A stretch of DNA of 64,000 bases from Betaproteobacteria bacterium (GCA_016720065.1 JADJXY010000002.1:1749001-1813000); one strand, 5' to 3'; shown: positions 25,654-36,500, counted from the first letter of the stretch. The notes: generated from the sequence alone by a model not told the origin. Translations and numbers: made by a program.

Positions 25654-25872
25654 ATGAAAGCCGGAATCCACCCCGACTACAACGAAATTCAGGTGACCTG
25701 CTCCTGCGGTCACACCTTCACCACCCGTTCCACCATGAAGAAGGCCCTGCACGTCGAAGTCTGTTCGGCCTGCCACCCCTTCTACACGGGCAAGCAGAAG
25801 ATTGTCGACACCGCCGGCCGGGTTGAGAAATTCAACCAGAAGTTCGGCTCCATGCGCGGCAAGGCCGCCTGA
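25654..25872 (+). CDS. rpmE: 50S ribosomal protein L31 (zinc-binding form)
   Basis: The 72-residue protein is full length. It keeps the four cysteines of the zinc-binding C+ type: Cys16 and Cys18 ('TCSCG'), and Cys37 and Cys40 ('VCSACHPFYTG'). An AAAGGA ribosome site lies seven bases before the ATG. It has its own strong promoter and a terminator downstream, so it is a single-gene unit. Confidence 0.98.
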   Translation: MKAGIHPDYNEIQVTCSCGHTFTTRSTMKKALHVEVCSACHPFYTGKQKIVDTAGRVEKFNQKFGSMRGKAA

Positions 25873-25894
25873 GTTCGAGCGCCTGGACGGTGAG

Positions 25895-25920
25895 AAGGCA
25901 GCCCCCGGGCTGCCTTTTTC
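25895..25920 (+). terminator. Rho-independent terminator of rpmE
   Basis: GGCAGCC and GGCTGCC (25897-25914) form a stable hairpin and are followed by TTTTTC. It lies 25 bases after the rpmE stop and ends 11 bases before the next ATG. Confidence 0.85.
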
Positions 25921-25930
25921 ATTTCCCCCC

Positions 25931-27562
25931 ATGCCCGACCTGATCGCCCCCCTGCGCCGCGGCGTACGGCTCCCGCCCTCGGGTTGGGCGCTGGCCGGCA
26001 TGCTCGCCTTTTACGTCGTCGCCGGACTCTTCGGCCGCGACCCCTGGAAGGGCGAGGACGCCATCCACATCGGCACGGCCTGGCACATCCTTTCCTACGG
26101 CGATTGGCTTTCGCCGGACCTCGCCGGACGGCCGTTCAACGAGCCCCCCCTCTACTACTGGAGCGCCGCCCTCACGGGGAAGCTGCTGGGATGGCTGCTC
26201 CCCCTGCACGACGCCATGCGCTTCGCCAGTGGCGTCTGGGTGGCCCTGGCGCTCACCGGCATTTACTATGGGGGCCGCGAACTCTACGGGCAGCACGCGG
26301 CGGCGGCGAGTCCCATGTTGCTGGCCGGCTGCTGCGGCTTGCTGCTGCACGCCCACGATGCCCAACCCATGCTCATTGCCCTGGCAGCCTACGGGGGGGT
26401 TCTGGGCGCCCTTGCCGCGTGCCCGCGCAAACCCCGCATGGCCGGCGTCTTTTACGGGCTCTCCCTGGGTGCCTGCCTGCTGGGGGCTGGCGTGGCGCCG
26501 ACTCTGCCCTTGCTGGCTGCTGGCCCTCTGGCCCTGGCCCTTTACCCGGAGCGGCGCCAGGCCCTCATCACCCTCGGAGTCGCCCTGCCCCTGGCCCTGG
26601 CCATCGCCCTGCCCTGGCCCCTGGTCCTGCAGGCGGTCGAACCTGAACGCTTCGCCGGCTGGGTCGAGGCTGAGTCGGCCCAATTGTCGGCCGGCATCTT
26701 TCCTGTGCAGGGCGCCGCGCTGTACCTCTCCCATCTCACCTGGTTCGCCTTCCCGGCAAGCCCTATCGCCCTGTGGGCCCTGTGGCTCCGGCGCCGCACG
26801 CTGGCTGCCCGCCCCCAGTCGCTGCCACTGCTTTTCCTGGCGCTGACGCTGGCCCTGCTGGCCGTGGCCTATCGCCCCAGGGAAATTCCCGCCCTGCTGC
26901 TGCTGCCGCCCCTCGCCCTCCTGGCCACCCCCGGCGCCCTCAGCCTGCGGAGGGGCGCTGCGAATGCTTTCGATTCCTTCGCCATGATGACCTTCACCTT
27001 CTTCGCCGCCCTGGTCTGGGTCGCCTGGTCAGCCATGGCTCTGGGATGGCCCGAACGGCTGGCGGGCAGAGTGGTCGCGCTGCGCCCCGGTTTCGTCGGC
27101 CAATTCGACGTCCTGGCGTTCTCCATCGCCGCGCTGGCGACGGCCTGGTGGCTGTGGCTCATTGTGACGGCCCCCCGCTCGCCCTACCGCAGCCTCACCC
27201 ACTGGACCATGGGATTCACCACCCTGTGGCTGCTGGCCATCGCCCTGCTCTTGCCCTGGGTCGATTACGGCAAGAGCTACCGCCCGGTGGCGCAAGCCGT
27301 CGCGCGGCATCTGCCCGACCGGGCGGACTGCCTCGCCGAGCGCGGCTTGAACGGCACCCAGCGGGCCTCCTTCGCCTATTTCGCCGGGCTGGAACCCCTG
27401 GCCCTCGCCACGCAGGCCGGACGCAAATGCCGCTGGCTCCTGGTCCAGGCCGATACCCGCGCCGAACTTGCTCCACCGGCCGGCGCGTGGACCCAGGTCT
27501 GGGAGGGCAATCGCCCCGGCGAGCGGCGGGAGAAATTCCGCCTTTACCGGCGCGGGGAATGA
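25931..27562 (+). CDS. ArnT/PMT-like membrane glycosyltransferase
   Basis: The 543-residue integral membrane protein has about 11-12 hydrophobic segments. The N-terminal part fits the ArnT/PMT (GT-C) superfamily: the acidic site 'GRDPWKGEDAIHIGTAW' in the first periplasmic loop and 'RPFNEPPLYYWSAALTG' a little later. Such enzymes transfer a sugar from a polyprenyl-phosphate donor to lipid A, another lipid or a protein. The acceptor here is unknown. The ATG at 25931 is preferred; the frame is open upstream only across rpmE. It ends four bases before the convergent orn stop region. Confidence 0.8.
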   Translation: MPDLIAPLRRGVRLPPSGWALAGMLAFYVVAGLFGRDPWKGEDAIHIGTAWHILSYGDWLSPDLAGRPFNEPPLYYWSAALTGKLLGWLLPLHDAMRFASGVWVALALTGIYYGGRELYGQHAAAASPMLLAGCCGLLLHAHDAQPMLIALAAYGGVLGALAACPRKPRMAGVFYGLSLGACLLGAGVAPTLPLLAAGPLALALYPERRQALITLGVALPLALAIALPWPLVLQAVEPERFAGWVEAESAQLSAGIFPVQGAALYLSHLTWFAFPASPIALWALWLRRRTLAARPQSLPLLFLALTLALLAVAYRPREIPALLLLPPLALLATPGALSLRRGAANAFDSFAMMTFTFFAALVWVAWSAMALGWPERLAGRVVALRPGFVGQFDVLAFSIAALATAWWLWLIVTAPRSPYRSLTHWTMGFTTLWLLAIALLLPWVDYGKSYRPVAQAVARHLPDRADCLAERGLNGTQRASFAYFAGLEPLALATQAGRKCRWLLVQADTRAELAPPAGAWTQVWEGNRPGERREKFRLYRRGE

Positions 27563-27566
27563 ATGC

Positions 27567-28130
27567 CTACCCGGCGTCCGGCGGTGTGAGCCGCAGGAAG
27601 TGCTCGCGGTAGTACTTCAGTTCGTCGATGGATTCGTAGATGTCGGCCAAGGCAGTGTGGCGGCTCTTTTTCTTGAACCCCTTGTAGATCTCCGGCGTCC
27701 AGCGCTTGCACAGTTCTTTCAAGGTGCTGACATCGAGATTGCGGTAATGGAAGAAGACTTCCAGTTGCGGCATGTGGCGGGCCATGAAGCGGCGGTCCTG
27801 GCAGATGGAATTGCCGCACATGGGGGAATGGCCGGCGGAGGAGTATTTCTTCAGAAACTCCAGGGCTTCCGCCGCCACCTGGGCCTCGTCCTGGGTGGAC
27901 GCCTTCACCCGGTCGATGAGGCCGGAACGTCCGTGGGTTTTCTGGTTCCAATCATCCATGGCGGCCAGAACTTCATCGCTCTGATGCACGGCCCAGGCGG
28001 GGGATTCCGCCACCATGCGCAACTCGGCGTCGGTCACCACCATGGCCAGCTCGATGATGCGGTCCCGGTCGGGGTCCAGCCCGGTCATTTCCATGTCCAG
28101 CCAGACGAGGTTGTTGGCGTTGCCTGCCAT
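27567..28130 (-). CDS. orn: Oligoribonuclease
   Basis: The 187-residue DEDDh-family 3'-5' exonuclease degrades RNA dinucleotides and pGpG, the last step of c-di-GMP breakdown. Exo I is 'VWLDMEMTGLDPDRDRIIE', exo II lies in 'GNSICQDRRFM' and exo III in 'RHTALADIYESI'. The ATG at 28130 ('MAGNANNLVW') is chosen over the longer frame to 28163. It is divergent from the M48 protease gene. The link to c-di-GMP matters because a GGDEF-EAL protein lies at 33524. Confidence 0.96.
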   Translation of the reverse strand: MAGNANNLVWLDMEMTGLDPDRDRIIELAMVVTDAELRMVAESPAWAVHQSDEVLAAMDDWNQKTHGRSGLIDRVKASTQDEAQVAAEALEFLKKYSSAGHSPMCGNSICQDRRFMARHMPQLEVFFHYRNLDVSTLKELCKRWTPEIYKGFKKKSRHTALADIYESIDELKYYREHFLRLTPPDAG

Positions 28131-28177
28131 ATAATTCTTCGCTTCTTTGCCCAAAGCGCGCATTGTCGCATAGCTCC

Positions 28178-29446
28178 ATGATCGCCAGCCTTTCCGCCAC
28201 CACCTTCACGGCCCTCTTCGTCGCCGCCCTCGCGACGACCCTCGTCCTGCGCCTCTGGCTCGCCACCCGCCAGGCGGCCCACGTCGCCCGCCACGCCAGT
28301 ACCGTTCCTGCCCAGTTCGCCGGGCGCATCGGTCTCGATGCCCACAGGAAGGCCGCCGCCTACACCGTCACCAAGACCCGCTTCGGCATGACGGCCGCCC
28401 TTGCCGATGGGGCCCTCCTTGCCGCCCTCACCCTGGGCGGAGGCATCGCGGCTCTGGACGCCCTGTGGTCCGGTGTATTCGGCGGCCACGGCCACGCCTA
28501 CGGTCTGGCACTCATTTTCAGCGTCTTTGCCATCCAGGCCCTGATCGACCTGCCCTTCTCCCTCTACCGCCAGTTCATCATCGAGGCGCGCTTCGGCTTC
28601 AACCGCATGACGCTCGGCCTGTTCTTCTCCGATGTGCTCAAGCAGGCGCTCCTCGCCGCCGTGATCGGCGCGCCCCTGCTGCTCGCGGTGCTGTGGCTGA
28701 TGGGCAACCTGGGTTCCACCTGGTGGCTGACGGTATGGGTATTCTGGTGCGCCTTCTCCCTCGCCCTGCACTTCATCTACCCCACCTGGATCGCCCCGCT
28801 GTTCAACAAGTTCTCCCCCCTGGCGGAAGGCGAAATGAAGGCCCGCATCGAGGCCCTCCTCGGGCGCTGCGGCTTCCGTTCCAGCGGGCTGTTCGTCATG
28901 GACGGTTCCCGCCGTTCCAGCCACGGCAATGCCTATTTCACCGGCTTCGGCGACAGCAAGCGCATCGTCTTCTTCGATACCCTGCTCGAACGCCTCGCCC
29001 CCGCCGAGGTGGAGGCCGTCCTGGCCCACGAACTGGGTCATTTCCGCCGCCGCCACGTGGTCAAGCACATCGCCCTCAGCTTCCTCCTGTCGCTCTTCTT
29101 TCTCTGGCTGCTGGGAATGCTGCTCGAATCCCCGGGGTTCTACGCCGGGCTGGGTGCCCCCGGAGACAACACGGCCCTGGCCCTGGTGCTCTTCTTCCTG
29201 GTCATCCCCGTTTTCACCTTCCCCTTCCATCCGCTGACCAGTTCCCTGTCCCGGCGCCACGAATTCGAGGCCGACGCCTACGCGGCCGACCACGCCAGCG
29301 CCGACGATCTGGTTCGCGCCCTGGTCAAGCTCTATCAGGACAATGCCGCCACCCTGACGCCGGACCCGCTGCACTCCCTGTTCTACGACTCCCACCCGCC
29401 CGCCGCCCAGCGTATCGAGCACCTCAACCGCCTGAGGCCGGTCTGA
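28178..29446 (+). CDS. M48-family (Ste24-like) zinc endopeptidase
   Basis: The 422-residue membrane protease resembles the Ste24/CAAX prenyl protease type of M48 rather than HtpX because of its length and its several membrane helices before the catalytic core. The zinc site is 'LAHELGHFRRRH', with the third ligand in 'EFEADAYAADHA'. 'DSHPPAAQRIEHL' is the conserved C-terminal signature. It probably degrades membrane or secreted proteins. The start at ATG 28178 is taken; a TTG at 28163 is possible. rsgA follows after 37 bases. Confidence 0.93.
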   Translation: MIASLSATTFTALFVAALATTLVLRLWLATRQAAHVARHASTVPAQFAGRIGLDAHRKAAAYTVTKTRFGMTAALADGALLAALTLGGGIAALDALWSGVFGGHGHAYGLALIFSVFAIQALIDLPFSLYRQFIIEARFGFNRMTLGLFFSDVLKQALLAAVIGAPLLLAVLWLMGNLGSTWWLTVWVFWCAFSLALHFIYPTWIAPLFNKFSPLAEGEMKARIEALLGRCGFRSSGLFVMDGSRRSSHGNAYFTGFGDSKRIVFFDTLLERLAPAEVEAVLAHELGHFRRRHVVKHIALSFLLSLFFLWLLGMLLESPGFYAGLGAPGDNTALALVLFFLVIPVFTFPFHPLTSSLSRRHEFEADAYAADHASADDLVRALVKLYQDNAATLTPDPLHSLFYDSHPPAAQRIEHLNRLRPV

Positions 29447-29483
29447 GAAGCGGTCGCCCGTTGCTCCACGGCAGCGAGGGTCA

Positions 29484-30350
29484 ATGAGCGACATCGGCCG
29501 CGTCGTCGCCGCCCACGGCCGCCAGTACGTGGTCGAATTTCCGGACGGCCGGCGCCTGGTCTGTGTCCCCCGCGGCAAGAAGAGCGAAGTCGCCTGCGGT
29601 GACCGGGTCGAGGTCGCGCTCACCTCCCCCGACCAGGGGGTCATCGAGGCCATCCAGCCCCGCCGCAGCCTCCTCTACCGCTCCAACGACCTGCGCCAGA
29701 AGCTCATCGCCGCCAATGTGGACCTGCTGGTCCTGGTCGTCGCCACCGAACCCGCCTTTTCCGACGAATTGCTCACCCGCGCCCTGGTCGCCGCGGCCTG
29801 CGAGGATATCGCCCCGCTCATCGTCCTCAACAAGGCCGATCTCGCCGACCGTCTGCCCGCTGCCCGGCAGCGCCTCGCCGTCCTGGCCGGCCTGGGATAC
29901 CCCATCGTCGAACTCTGCGCCCGGGCCCACGCCGAAGCCCTGCGCCCCCACCTGACCGGACGCACGGCGGTTCTGGTGGGCCAGTCGGGCATGGGCAAAT
30001 CCACCCTGGTCAATGCCCTCGTGCCCGGCGCCGCGGCCGCTACCCGGGAAATCTCCGCCGCCCTGGATTCGGGCAAGCACACCACCACCCACGCCTGCCT
30101 CTATCGCCTGGATGGCGAGAGCCAGATCATCGACTCCCCCGGCCTGCAGGAATTCGGCCTCGCCCACCTGGATATCCCTGCCATCGAGGCCGCCTTCCCC
30201 GAATTCGCGCCCTGGCTGGGCCAGTGCCGCTTCCGCAATTGCCGCCACGACCAGGAACCGGACTGCGCCCTGCGCGCCGCCGTTGCGGCAGGCGCCGTGG
30301 ACGCAGGCCGCTTCGCGGCCTATCATCGCATCGCCCTGCACAGGCGGTGA
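29484..30350 (+). CDS. rsgA: Small ribosomal subunit biogenesis GTPase RsgA
   Basis: The 288-residue protein has an N-terminal OB fold, then a circularly permuted GTPase with the order G4 'VLNKADL', G1 'GQSGMGKST', G3 'DSPG', and a C-terminal zinc knuckle ('QCRFRNCRHDQEPDCAL'). It checks late maturation of the 30S subunit near the decoding centre. The location after orn and the M48 gene matches other betaproteobacteria. Confidence 0.97.
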   Translation: MSDIGRVVAAHGRQYVVEFPDGRRLVCVPRGKKSEVACGDRVEVALTSPDQGVIEAIQPRRSLLYRSNDLRQKLIAANVDLLVLVVATEPAFSDELLTRALVAAACEDIAPLIVLNKADLADRLPAARQRLAVLAGLGYPIVELCARAHAEALRPHLTGRTAVLVGQSGMGKSTLVNALVPGAAAATREISAALDSGKHTTTHACLYRLDGESQIIDSPGLQEFGLAHLDIPAIEAAFPEFAPWLGQCRFRNCRHDQEPDCALRAAVAAGAVDAGRFAAYHRIALHRR

Positions 30351-30443
30351 TGGGCGTGGTCCAGCGCTTGCACGTGAGGGGAGCTTTCGGGGTCGATTCC
30401 CCTTTCCCCGGCGGCGCCCCCGCGATAGGCGGGAGGGATCAAG

Positions 30444-33323
30444 ATGTCACATCCATACCGCTTCCACCGTAGTCTCCCGATGGCATCCGATTCCTCTTCC
30501 ACCCCCCCTTCGCACCCGGAGGCGCCCGCCGCCCTGGGGCTCTTCGCGGCTTCGTTCTACGAAAGCCCGGTCATCATGACCCTGTCCCGGCTCGACGACG
30601 GCGTGCTGCTGGACGTCAACGAGAGCTTCACCCGCACCTTCGGCTGGCCCCGGGATGAAGCCATCGGCCGCTCGTCCCTGGAGCAGGGGCTGTGGGTCGA
30701 CCCCCTGGCCCGCCGCGCCATGCAGGACGCGGTGACCCGCCACGGCCGGGTGCGTGACGTCGAACTCGTCGGCCGCACCCGCGGGGGCGAACTGCGCATC
30801 TGCCGTCTGGCAGCAACCCTCATCGAGGCCGGCGAACAACGGGTGATTCTCAGCAATATCGTCGATTGCACCGAAGAGCGCCGCAAGGAGACCCTCATCC
30901 GCGACTTTCGCCAGCGCATGGAAGTCGCCTTCGGCGTCAGTCCGGTGGCGATTTCCATTTCCGAGCTGGAAACCGGCCGCTACATCGATGTGAACGAGGC
31001 CTACGCCAGGACCTTCGGCTGGTCCCGCGAAGAGGTTCTGGGACGCAGTTCGCTGGACATCGGTCTCTGGGCCGGCTCCACCGCCCGCGATGTGTGGAAG
31101 GAGCGCTTGCGCCGCGAAGGCCGGGTAGGCGACTACCTGACCGAAATGCGCGACCGGGCGGGCCGTCCCCACTGGATTCGCCTGTCCGCCCAAACCGTCG
31201 ATTTCGACGGAAGCTTGCGCGTCTTTGCCTATCTGCTCGACGTCACCGAAGAAACCCGGGCCGAGGAGGCCCTGCGCAAGGTCAGCCTGGCCGTGGAGCA
31301 GAGCCCCAGCGGCGTCCTCATCACCGACCTGGAACGCCGCGTCGAGTACGTGAACGACGCCTTCCTCAGGGCCACCGGCTACAGCCGCGAAGAACTGCTG
31401 GGACGCACGCCCCGCATGCTCCATTCCGGCCTCACCTCCCCCCAGACCCACGCCGACCTGCGCACCGCCCTGGACGCCGGACAGGACTGGAAGGGAGAAT
31501 TCGTCAATCGCACCAGGGACGGCCGCCACATCGCCATGGCGGCCCACATCTCTCCGGTGCGGCAGGCGGACGGCAGCATCAGCCACTACCTGGCCATCGA
31601 GGAGGACATCACCGAGCAGAAAAGCCTGCTGGCCGAACTCGAGGCCCATCGCCACCGCCTGGAAGAACTGGTCACCGCCTGCACCGAGCAACTCGCCGAA
31701 GCCAAGGCCGTCGCGGAACAGGCCAGCCAGGCCAAGAGCGCCTTCCTGGCCAACATGAGCCACGAAATCCGCACGCCCATGAACGCCATCATCGGCCTCA
31801 CCCGGCTGGCTGCCCGCCAGGCCGAAAACCCGGAGCAGCAGGACCGTCTGCGCAAGGTGGGCGAAGCGGCCCAGCACCTCCTGTCCATCATCAACGACAT
31901 CCTGGACATTTCCAAGATCGAATCGGGCAAGCTCACCCTGGAGTCGGCCCCCGTCTCCCTGGCCGACTGCTTCGCCCGCGCCCGCGTCCTGGTGGCCGAC
32001 CGGGCGGCGGCCAAGGGACTGCGGCTGCGCCTCGATCTGGACCCGGCCCTGCCGCCGGTACTGCTGGGCGATGCCCTCCGCCTGGGGCAGATCCTCATCA
32101 ACTTCGCCAGCAACGCGGTCAAGTTCACCGACCAGGGCGAGGTCTGCCTGGGTGCCCGCCTGCTGGGTGCGGACCCAACCCACGCCCAGGTACGCATCCA
32201 GGTCAGCGACACCGGCATCGGCATCGCCTCGGCGGATTTCGGCCGCCTCTTCCAGGCCTTCGAGCAGGCCGATTCCTCGACGACCCGCCGCTTCGGCGGC
32301 ACCGGCCTGGGGCTGGCCATCAGCCGCAAGCTCATCGAACTCATGGGCGGCCGAATCGGCCTGGACAGCCGGCCCGGCGTGGGCAGCACCTTCTGGTTTT
32401 CCCTCTCGCTCCCCATCGCCAGCACCATGGCGCCCCCTCAAGTCCCTTTGCCCTCCCCGGCCGACGCGGAATTTCGCCGCCAGGCCAGCGGCGTCGCCCT
32501 CCTTCTGGTCGAAGACAATCCCATCAATCAGGAAGTCGCCGGCGCCCTCCTCGCCGAGGCGGGCTTTAGCGTCACCACCGCAGACAATGGGGCCGAGGCC
32601 GTCGACAAGGCCCTCTCCGGCCACTACGCCCTGGTGCTCATGGATATCCAGATGCCGGTCATGGACGGCCTCGAAGCGACGCGGACCATCCGCTCCGCCC
32701 CTGGTGGAGCAAGTCTGCCCATCATCGCCATGACCGCCAACGCCTTCGGAGAAGACCGGGAGCGCTGCCTGCAAGCCGGCATGAACGATCACGTCGCCAA
32801 ACCGGTCGACGCGGCGCTCCTCTTCGCCACCCTGGCCCGCTGGCTACCCCGCCGCAACGCGGCCACCCCCAGCCCTGCCCCCAGTTCCCCGGCCGTGCCA
32901 CCGGAGGCCTTGCCGCCGGCCGAAGGGGATGAGGCCGCCGTTCTCCAAACCATCCCCGGCCTGGATGTCGATCTTGGCCTGAAGAGCGTCCGGGGCAGGG
33001 TTACCAGCTACCGGCGCATGCTGGTCAAGTTCGCCGCCAACCATCGCGACGACCCCCACAAGCTGCGGCAGGCCCTGGCCGCTGGCGATGGCGGCGAAGC
33101 CCGGCGCGTGGCGCACACCTTGAAGGGCGTCAGCGCCATGCTGGGTGTGGTCGAAGTGCAGGCCCACGCCACGGCCATCGAACTCGCCTGCCGCGAAGAA
33201 CGCCCGACCGCAGAGATCGCCCCCATGACCGACGCCCTGGAGGCCACGCTGGGCGCCACCTGCGCCGCCGTGGACGCCTTGCCCGCGGAGACGGCACCCC
33301 CGGGGAACCTCACGCCGGGCTGA
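30444..33323 (+). CDS. Hybrid sensor histidine kinase (PAS x3, HisKA, HATPase, receiver, HPt)
   Basis: The 959-residue cytoplasmic hybrid kinase has no clear membrane helix. Three PAS domains lie at about residues 35-140, 155-270 and 275-395. A coiled segment leads to HisKA with His440 ('NMSHEIRTPMNAIIG') and an ATPase domain ('FGGTGLGLAISRKLIELMGG'). The receiver has Asp734 ('LVLMDIQMPVMDG') and the C-terminal HPt has His891 ('RVAHTLKGVSAMLG'). All phosphorelay residues are present, so it needs only an external final receiver, and none is adjacent. The ATG at 30444 has a GGGAGGGA ribosome site. Confidence 0.93.
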   Translation: MSHPYRFHRSLPMASDSSSTPPSHPEAPAALGLFAASFYESPVIMTLSRLDDGVLLDVNESFTRTFGWPRDEAIGRSSLEQGLWVDPLARRAMQDAVTRHGRVRDVELVGRTRGGELRICRLAATLIEAGEQRVILSNIVDCTEERRKETLIRDFRQRMEVAFGVSPVAISISELETGRYIDVNEAYARTFGWSREEVLGRSSLDIGLWAGSTARDVWKERLRREGRVGDYLTEMRDRAGRPHWIRLSAQTVDFDGSLRVFAYLLDVTEETRAEEALRKVSLAVEQSPSGVLITDLERRVEYVNDAFLRATGYSREELLGRTPRMLHSGLTSPQTHADLRTALDAGQDWKGEFVNRTRDGRHIAMAAHISPVRQADGSISHYLAIEEDITEQKSLLAELEAHRHRLEELVTACTEQLAEAKAVAEQASQAKSAFLANMSHEIRTPMNAIIGLTRLAARQAENPEQQDRLRKVGEAAQHLLSIINDILDISKIESGKLTLESAPVSLADCFARARVLVADRAAAKGLRLRLDLDPALPPVLLGDALRLGQILINFASNAVKFTDQGEVCLGARLLGADPTHAQVRIQVSDTGIGIASADFGRLFQAFEQADSSTTRRFGGTGLGLAISRKLIELMGGRIGLDSRPGVGSTFWFSLSLPIASTMAPPQVPLPSPADAEFRRQASGVALLLVEDNPINQEVAGALLAEAGFSVTTADNGAEAVDKALSGHYALVLMDIQMPVMDGLEATRTIRSAPGGASLPIIAMTANAFGEDRERCLQAGMNDHVAKPVDAALLFATLARWLPRRNAATPSPAPSSPAVPPEALPPAEGDEAAVLQTIPGLDVDLGLKSVRGRVTSYRRMLVKFAANHRDDPHKLRQALAAGDGGEARRVAHTLKGVSAMLGVVEVQAHATAIELACREERPTAEIAPMTDALEATLGATCAAVDALPAETAPPGNLTPG

Positions 33324-33449
33324 ACCACCGAGGAACCCCTCGGGCGTTGCTCAACGTCTTCCATGGGGGGACAGGCTTCCGGACTCAAAATCCGGGTCGG
33401 CGGCCTTGGCTAACTTAGTTCGGAGCGTGGGTGAGAGGCGGTTGAACCG

Positions 33450-33495
33450 TTCAGCCCGACCGCTTCTGGGCCCCTCGAGAGGAGCCGAGCAACGC
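33450..33495. repeat. Dispersed 45-base repeat, copy 2
   Basis: This copy matches 25161-25205 apart from an extra C and one T/C change. It lies between two convergent genes. It runs directly into the hairpin at 33494-33515. Confidence 0.75.
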
Positions 33496-33515
33496 CCCCA
33501 CGGTGCAGCGGGGGC
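33494..33515. terminator. Hairpin between the convergent hybrid kinase and GGDEF-EAL genes
   Basis: GCCCCC and GGGGGC pair across a 10-base loop. It lies nine bases past the stop of the minus-strand GGDEF-EAL gene and could stop transcription from either side, although no T run follows. Confidence 0.4.
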
Positions 33516-33523
33516 TCCCGGGC

Positions 33524-36500
33524 TCACAGGTACCAGTCGTAGGGCGACTGGCTATGGGGCGTGCGCACGAAGCGCTCGAACTGGAGCGGTTCCACTGGCC
33601 GGCTGAAGAGGAAGCCCTGGGCCACGTCGCAGCCGCAGCTGCGCAACAGGGCGACCTGGGCGGGCGTTTCGACCCCCTCGGCGACCGCCTTCAGTTCGAG
33701 CACGTGGGCCATCTGGGTGATCATGCGCACGATGGCGGTGTCCTCCTCGTTGGCGCTGGCGCCGACGATGAAGGAGCGGTCGATCTTGAGCTTGTCCACG
33801 TTGAAACGGCTGAGGTAAGCCAGGCTGGAATAGCCGGTGCCGAAGTCGTCGATGGCGATGCTGCTGCCCAGGGATTTGATTTCGCGGATGACCTCGCGCA
33901 CGGCCTGGCTGTCCTGCATGAGGGTCGATTCGGTCAGTTCGATCTCGATCAGGGAGGGGGATATGCCGGCTTCCCGGGTGGCGGCGGCCAGGAGTGCAGG
34001 AACGTCGGCGCGGTAGATCTGCTGGCCGGAGACATTCACCGCAATGCGCGCCGGCAAGCCCGAATCGAACCACAGGCGGGCCTGGCGACAGGCCTCCCGG
34101 AGCGCCCATTCGCCGATGGGCAGGATGAGCCCGGTCTCCTCGGCGACGGGAATGAAATCGACCGGGCTGATGGTGGCGCCGTCGGGCTGGATCCAGCGCA
34201 GCAGGGCCTCGCTGCCCAGCATGGCGTTGTCGGCGATGCCGATCTGGGGCTGATAGTGGAGACGGAATTCACCGGAGGACAGCGCCCGGTGCAGGCTATT
34301 GACCAGGGTGTGGCGGCGCACGGCGTCGTCGTTCATCTCCTGGCGGAAGAAGCTGAAGCTGCCGCGCCCGCGCTCCTTGGAGTGGTACATGGCCATGTCC
34401 GCCTTCTGCAGCAGGGCGTCGAAATCGCTGCCGTCGCTGGGGGCCATGGCGATGCCGATGGAGACCGAGGTATTGATGAGCTGGCCGCCTATCTGGAAGG
34501 GGTGGCTCATGGCGTCGATGATCTTGCCGGCCGTGGCGGCCGCGGCGACCGGGGTGTCCATGTCGTTCAGCAGGACGATGAACTCGTCGCCTCCCTGGCG
34601 GCTGATGGTGTCGCATTCCCGCAGGCAGGCCTTGAGGCGCCGCACCACGGCGATGAGCAGGTAATCGCCCACCCGATGGCCGAGGGAATCGTTGATGCGC
34701 TTGAATTCGTCCAGGTCCAGGAACATGAAGGCGAGACTGCGGCCGCTGCGTCGGGCGGCTTCCAGGGCCTGACCGAAGCGGTCCCGCAGGAGAAGGCGAT
34801 TGGGCAGGGCAGTGAGGACATCGTGGTGGGCAAGAAACTGGATCTTTTCTTCCGCTGCCTTGCGTTCGGAAATGTCCTGGAAGGAGCCGATGAACTGGGT
34901 CGGCGCGCCAGATTCGTCGTATACGGCCGTGATCGACAGCCACTTGGGATAAATCTCGCCGCTCTTTCTGCGGTCGATGATTTCGCCATCCCAGCGGCCG
35001 GCCTCCAGCAAGATCTTCCACATGTTCGAGTAAAACTCCGGGGGGTGGGCGCCGGACTTGAACAGGCTGGGATTCTTGCCGAGAACGTCGTCCACTTCGT
35101 AGCCGGTGATGGTGGTGAAGGCTCGGTTCACGTCGATGATGCGGCCGTCGCTGTCGGTGATCATGAGGGCGTCTGAACTGTGCTCGAAAACGGTGCGGGC
35201 CAGCCGCAACTGGGCCTCCTGGGCGCGCCGTTGGGTGATGTCGGCGAAGACCCAGATCGATCCGGCCTGGGGAGAGGTCTTGTCCAGGGGCCGGCCGGTG
35301 CGGTGGCACCAGATGGCCTGGCGGTCGCGGCGGACGAAGCAGTACTCGTGGTCGCTGTACCCCGCCCCCGCCAGTTCGCCGTAGGCCAGGGCGCCGTCGG
35401 TTTCCCACTCCTCGCGAGAGGGGTAGAGCAATTCGGTCGTCTTGCCGATCAACTGGGCCGGTGACTCCCAGCCGAACAGTTCCGCCATGCGGGCGTTGGC
35501 GCTGACGATGACGCGATCGCGCAGATGGACGATGCCCACGTGGGCGTTCTCGAAGGTCAGGCGCAGTTCGTCGAGGAGTTCGCGGATACGACTTTCCTGG
35601 CGACGTCTTTCCGTGACGTCGCTCAGAGTGAGGACCGTCCCTCCGTCGGGGAGGGGGGCCTGCCGCAGTGCCAGGATGCGGCCATCGTCCAGGCGAATCT
35701 CGCGGGGGCCGTCGGCGGGGTCCGATTCCCGGGGCGCAGCGAGGGTGGCGGGCAGGGCTGCCCGGGCAGCCCCCCGGGCCAGGGCCGACTCGTCGAGGCG
35801 CAGCATGTCGGCGCAGCGGTCATTCCAGGCCACGAGGCAATCCCGGGCGTCGAAGACCACGACCCCCTGGGCCAGATTGTCCAGGGTGGTTTGCAGCAAA
35901 AGGGCCTGGGCTGCCAATTCCTCTTCGCGGCGGCGGGTCTCGCTCTCCTTGATGTCGCTGATGTCCGCGTAGGTGCCGACGACACCGCCTTCCGCGGTGG
36001 GGTGCTCGGAAATGTGCAGCCAGAAGCCCTCGCTTACCTGAATTTCCCGCCGCACCGGGGTGCCGGATTTGGCCAGCGCGTGAACCTCCGCCCAAGTGGC
36101 GAGCCAGGCGCACTCGCCCTGCGGGTGGCCGAGGGCGGCGAGGACTTGCGCGAAGCTCATGCCGGGGACGAGGGCCGCGCCCGGGCCGGTTTTCTCCCAA
36201 AGGGCGAGAAATTCCGGATTGGCCATCAACAGCCGGTCGTCGGCGTCGAAGAGCACAAAGCCATCGGCACTGGCGCCGATGGCTTCGAAGAGCCTTACCC
36301 GGGCCGCTTCCACCGCCCGCTTTTCCTCGGCCAGGGCCGCGTTGCTCTTTTGCAGGGCGGCCATGGCGCGGTCGAGCAACTGGGTCCGCTCGCGGACCTG
36401 CTCCCCCAGGAGCACCGAGGCCTGGAAAAAGCTGTAGTCGGAGCCCTGGGCGTCCATGCCCAGTTCGACCCGGTCCATCAGGACGTGGATGATCTTGTCC

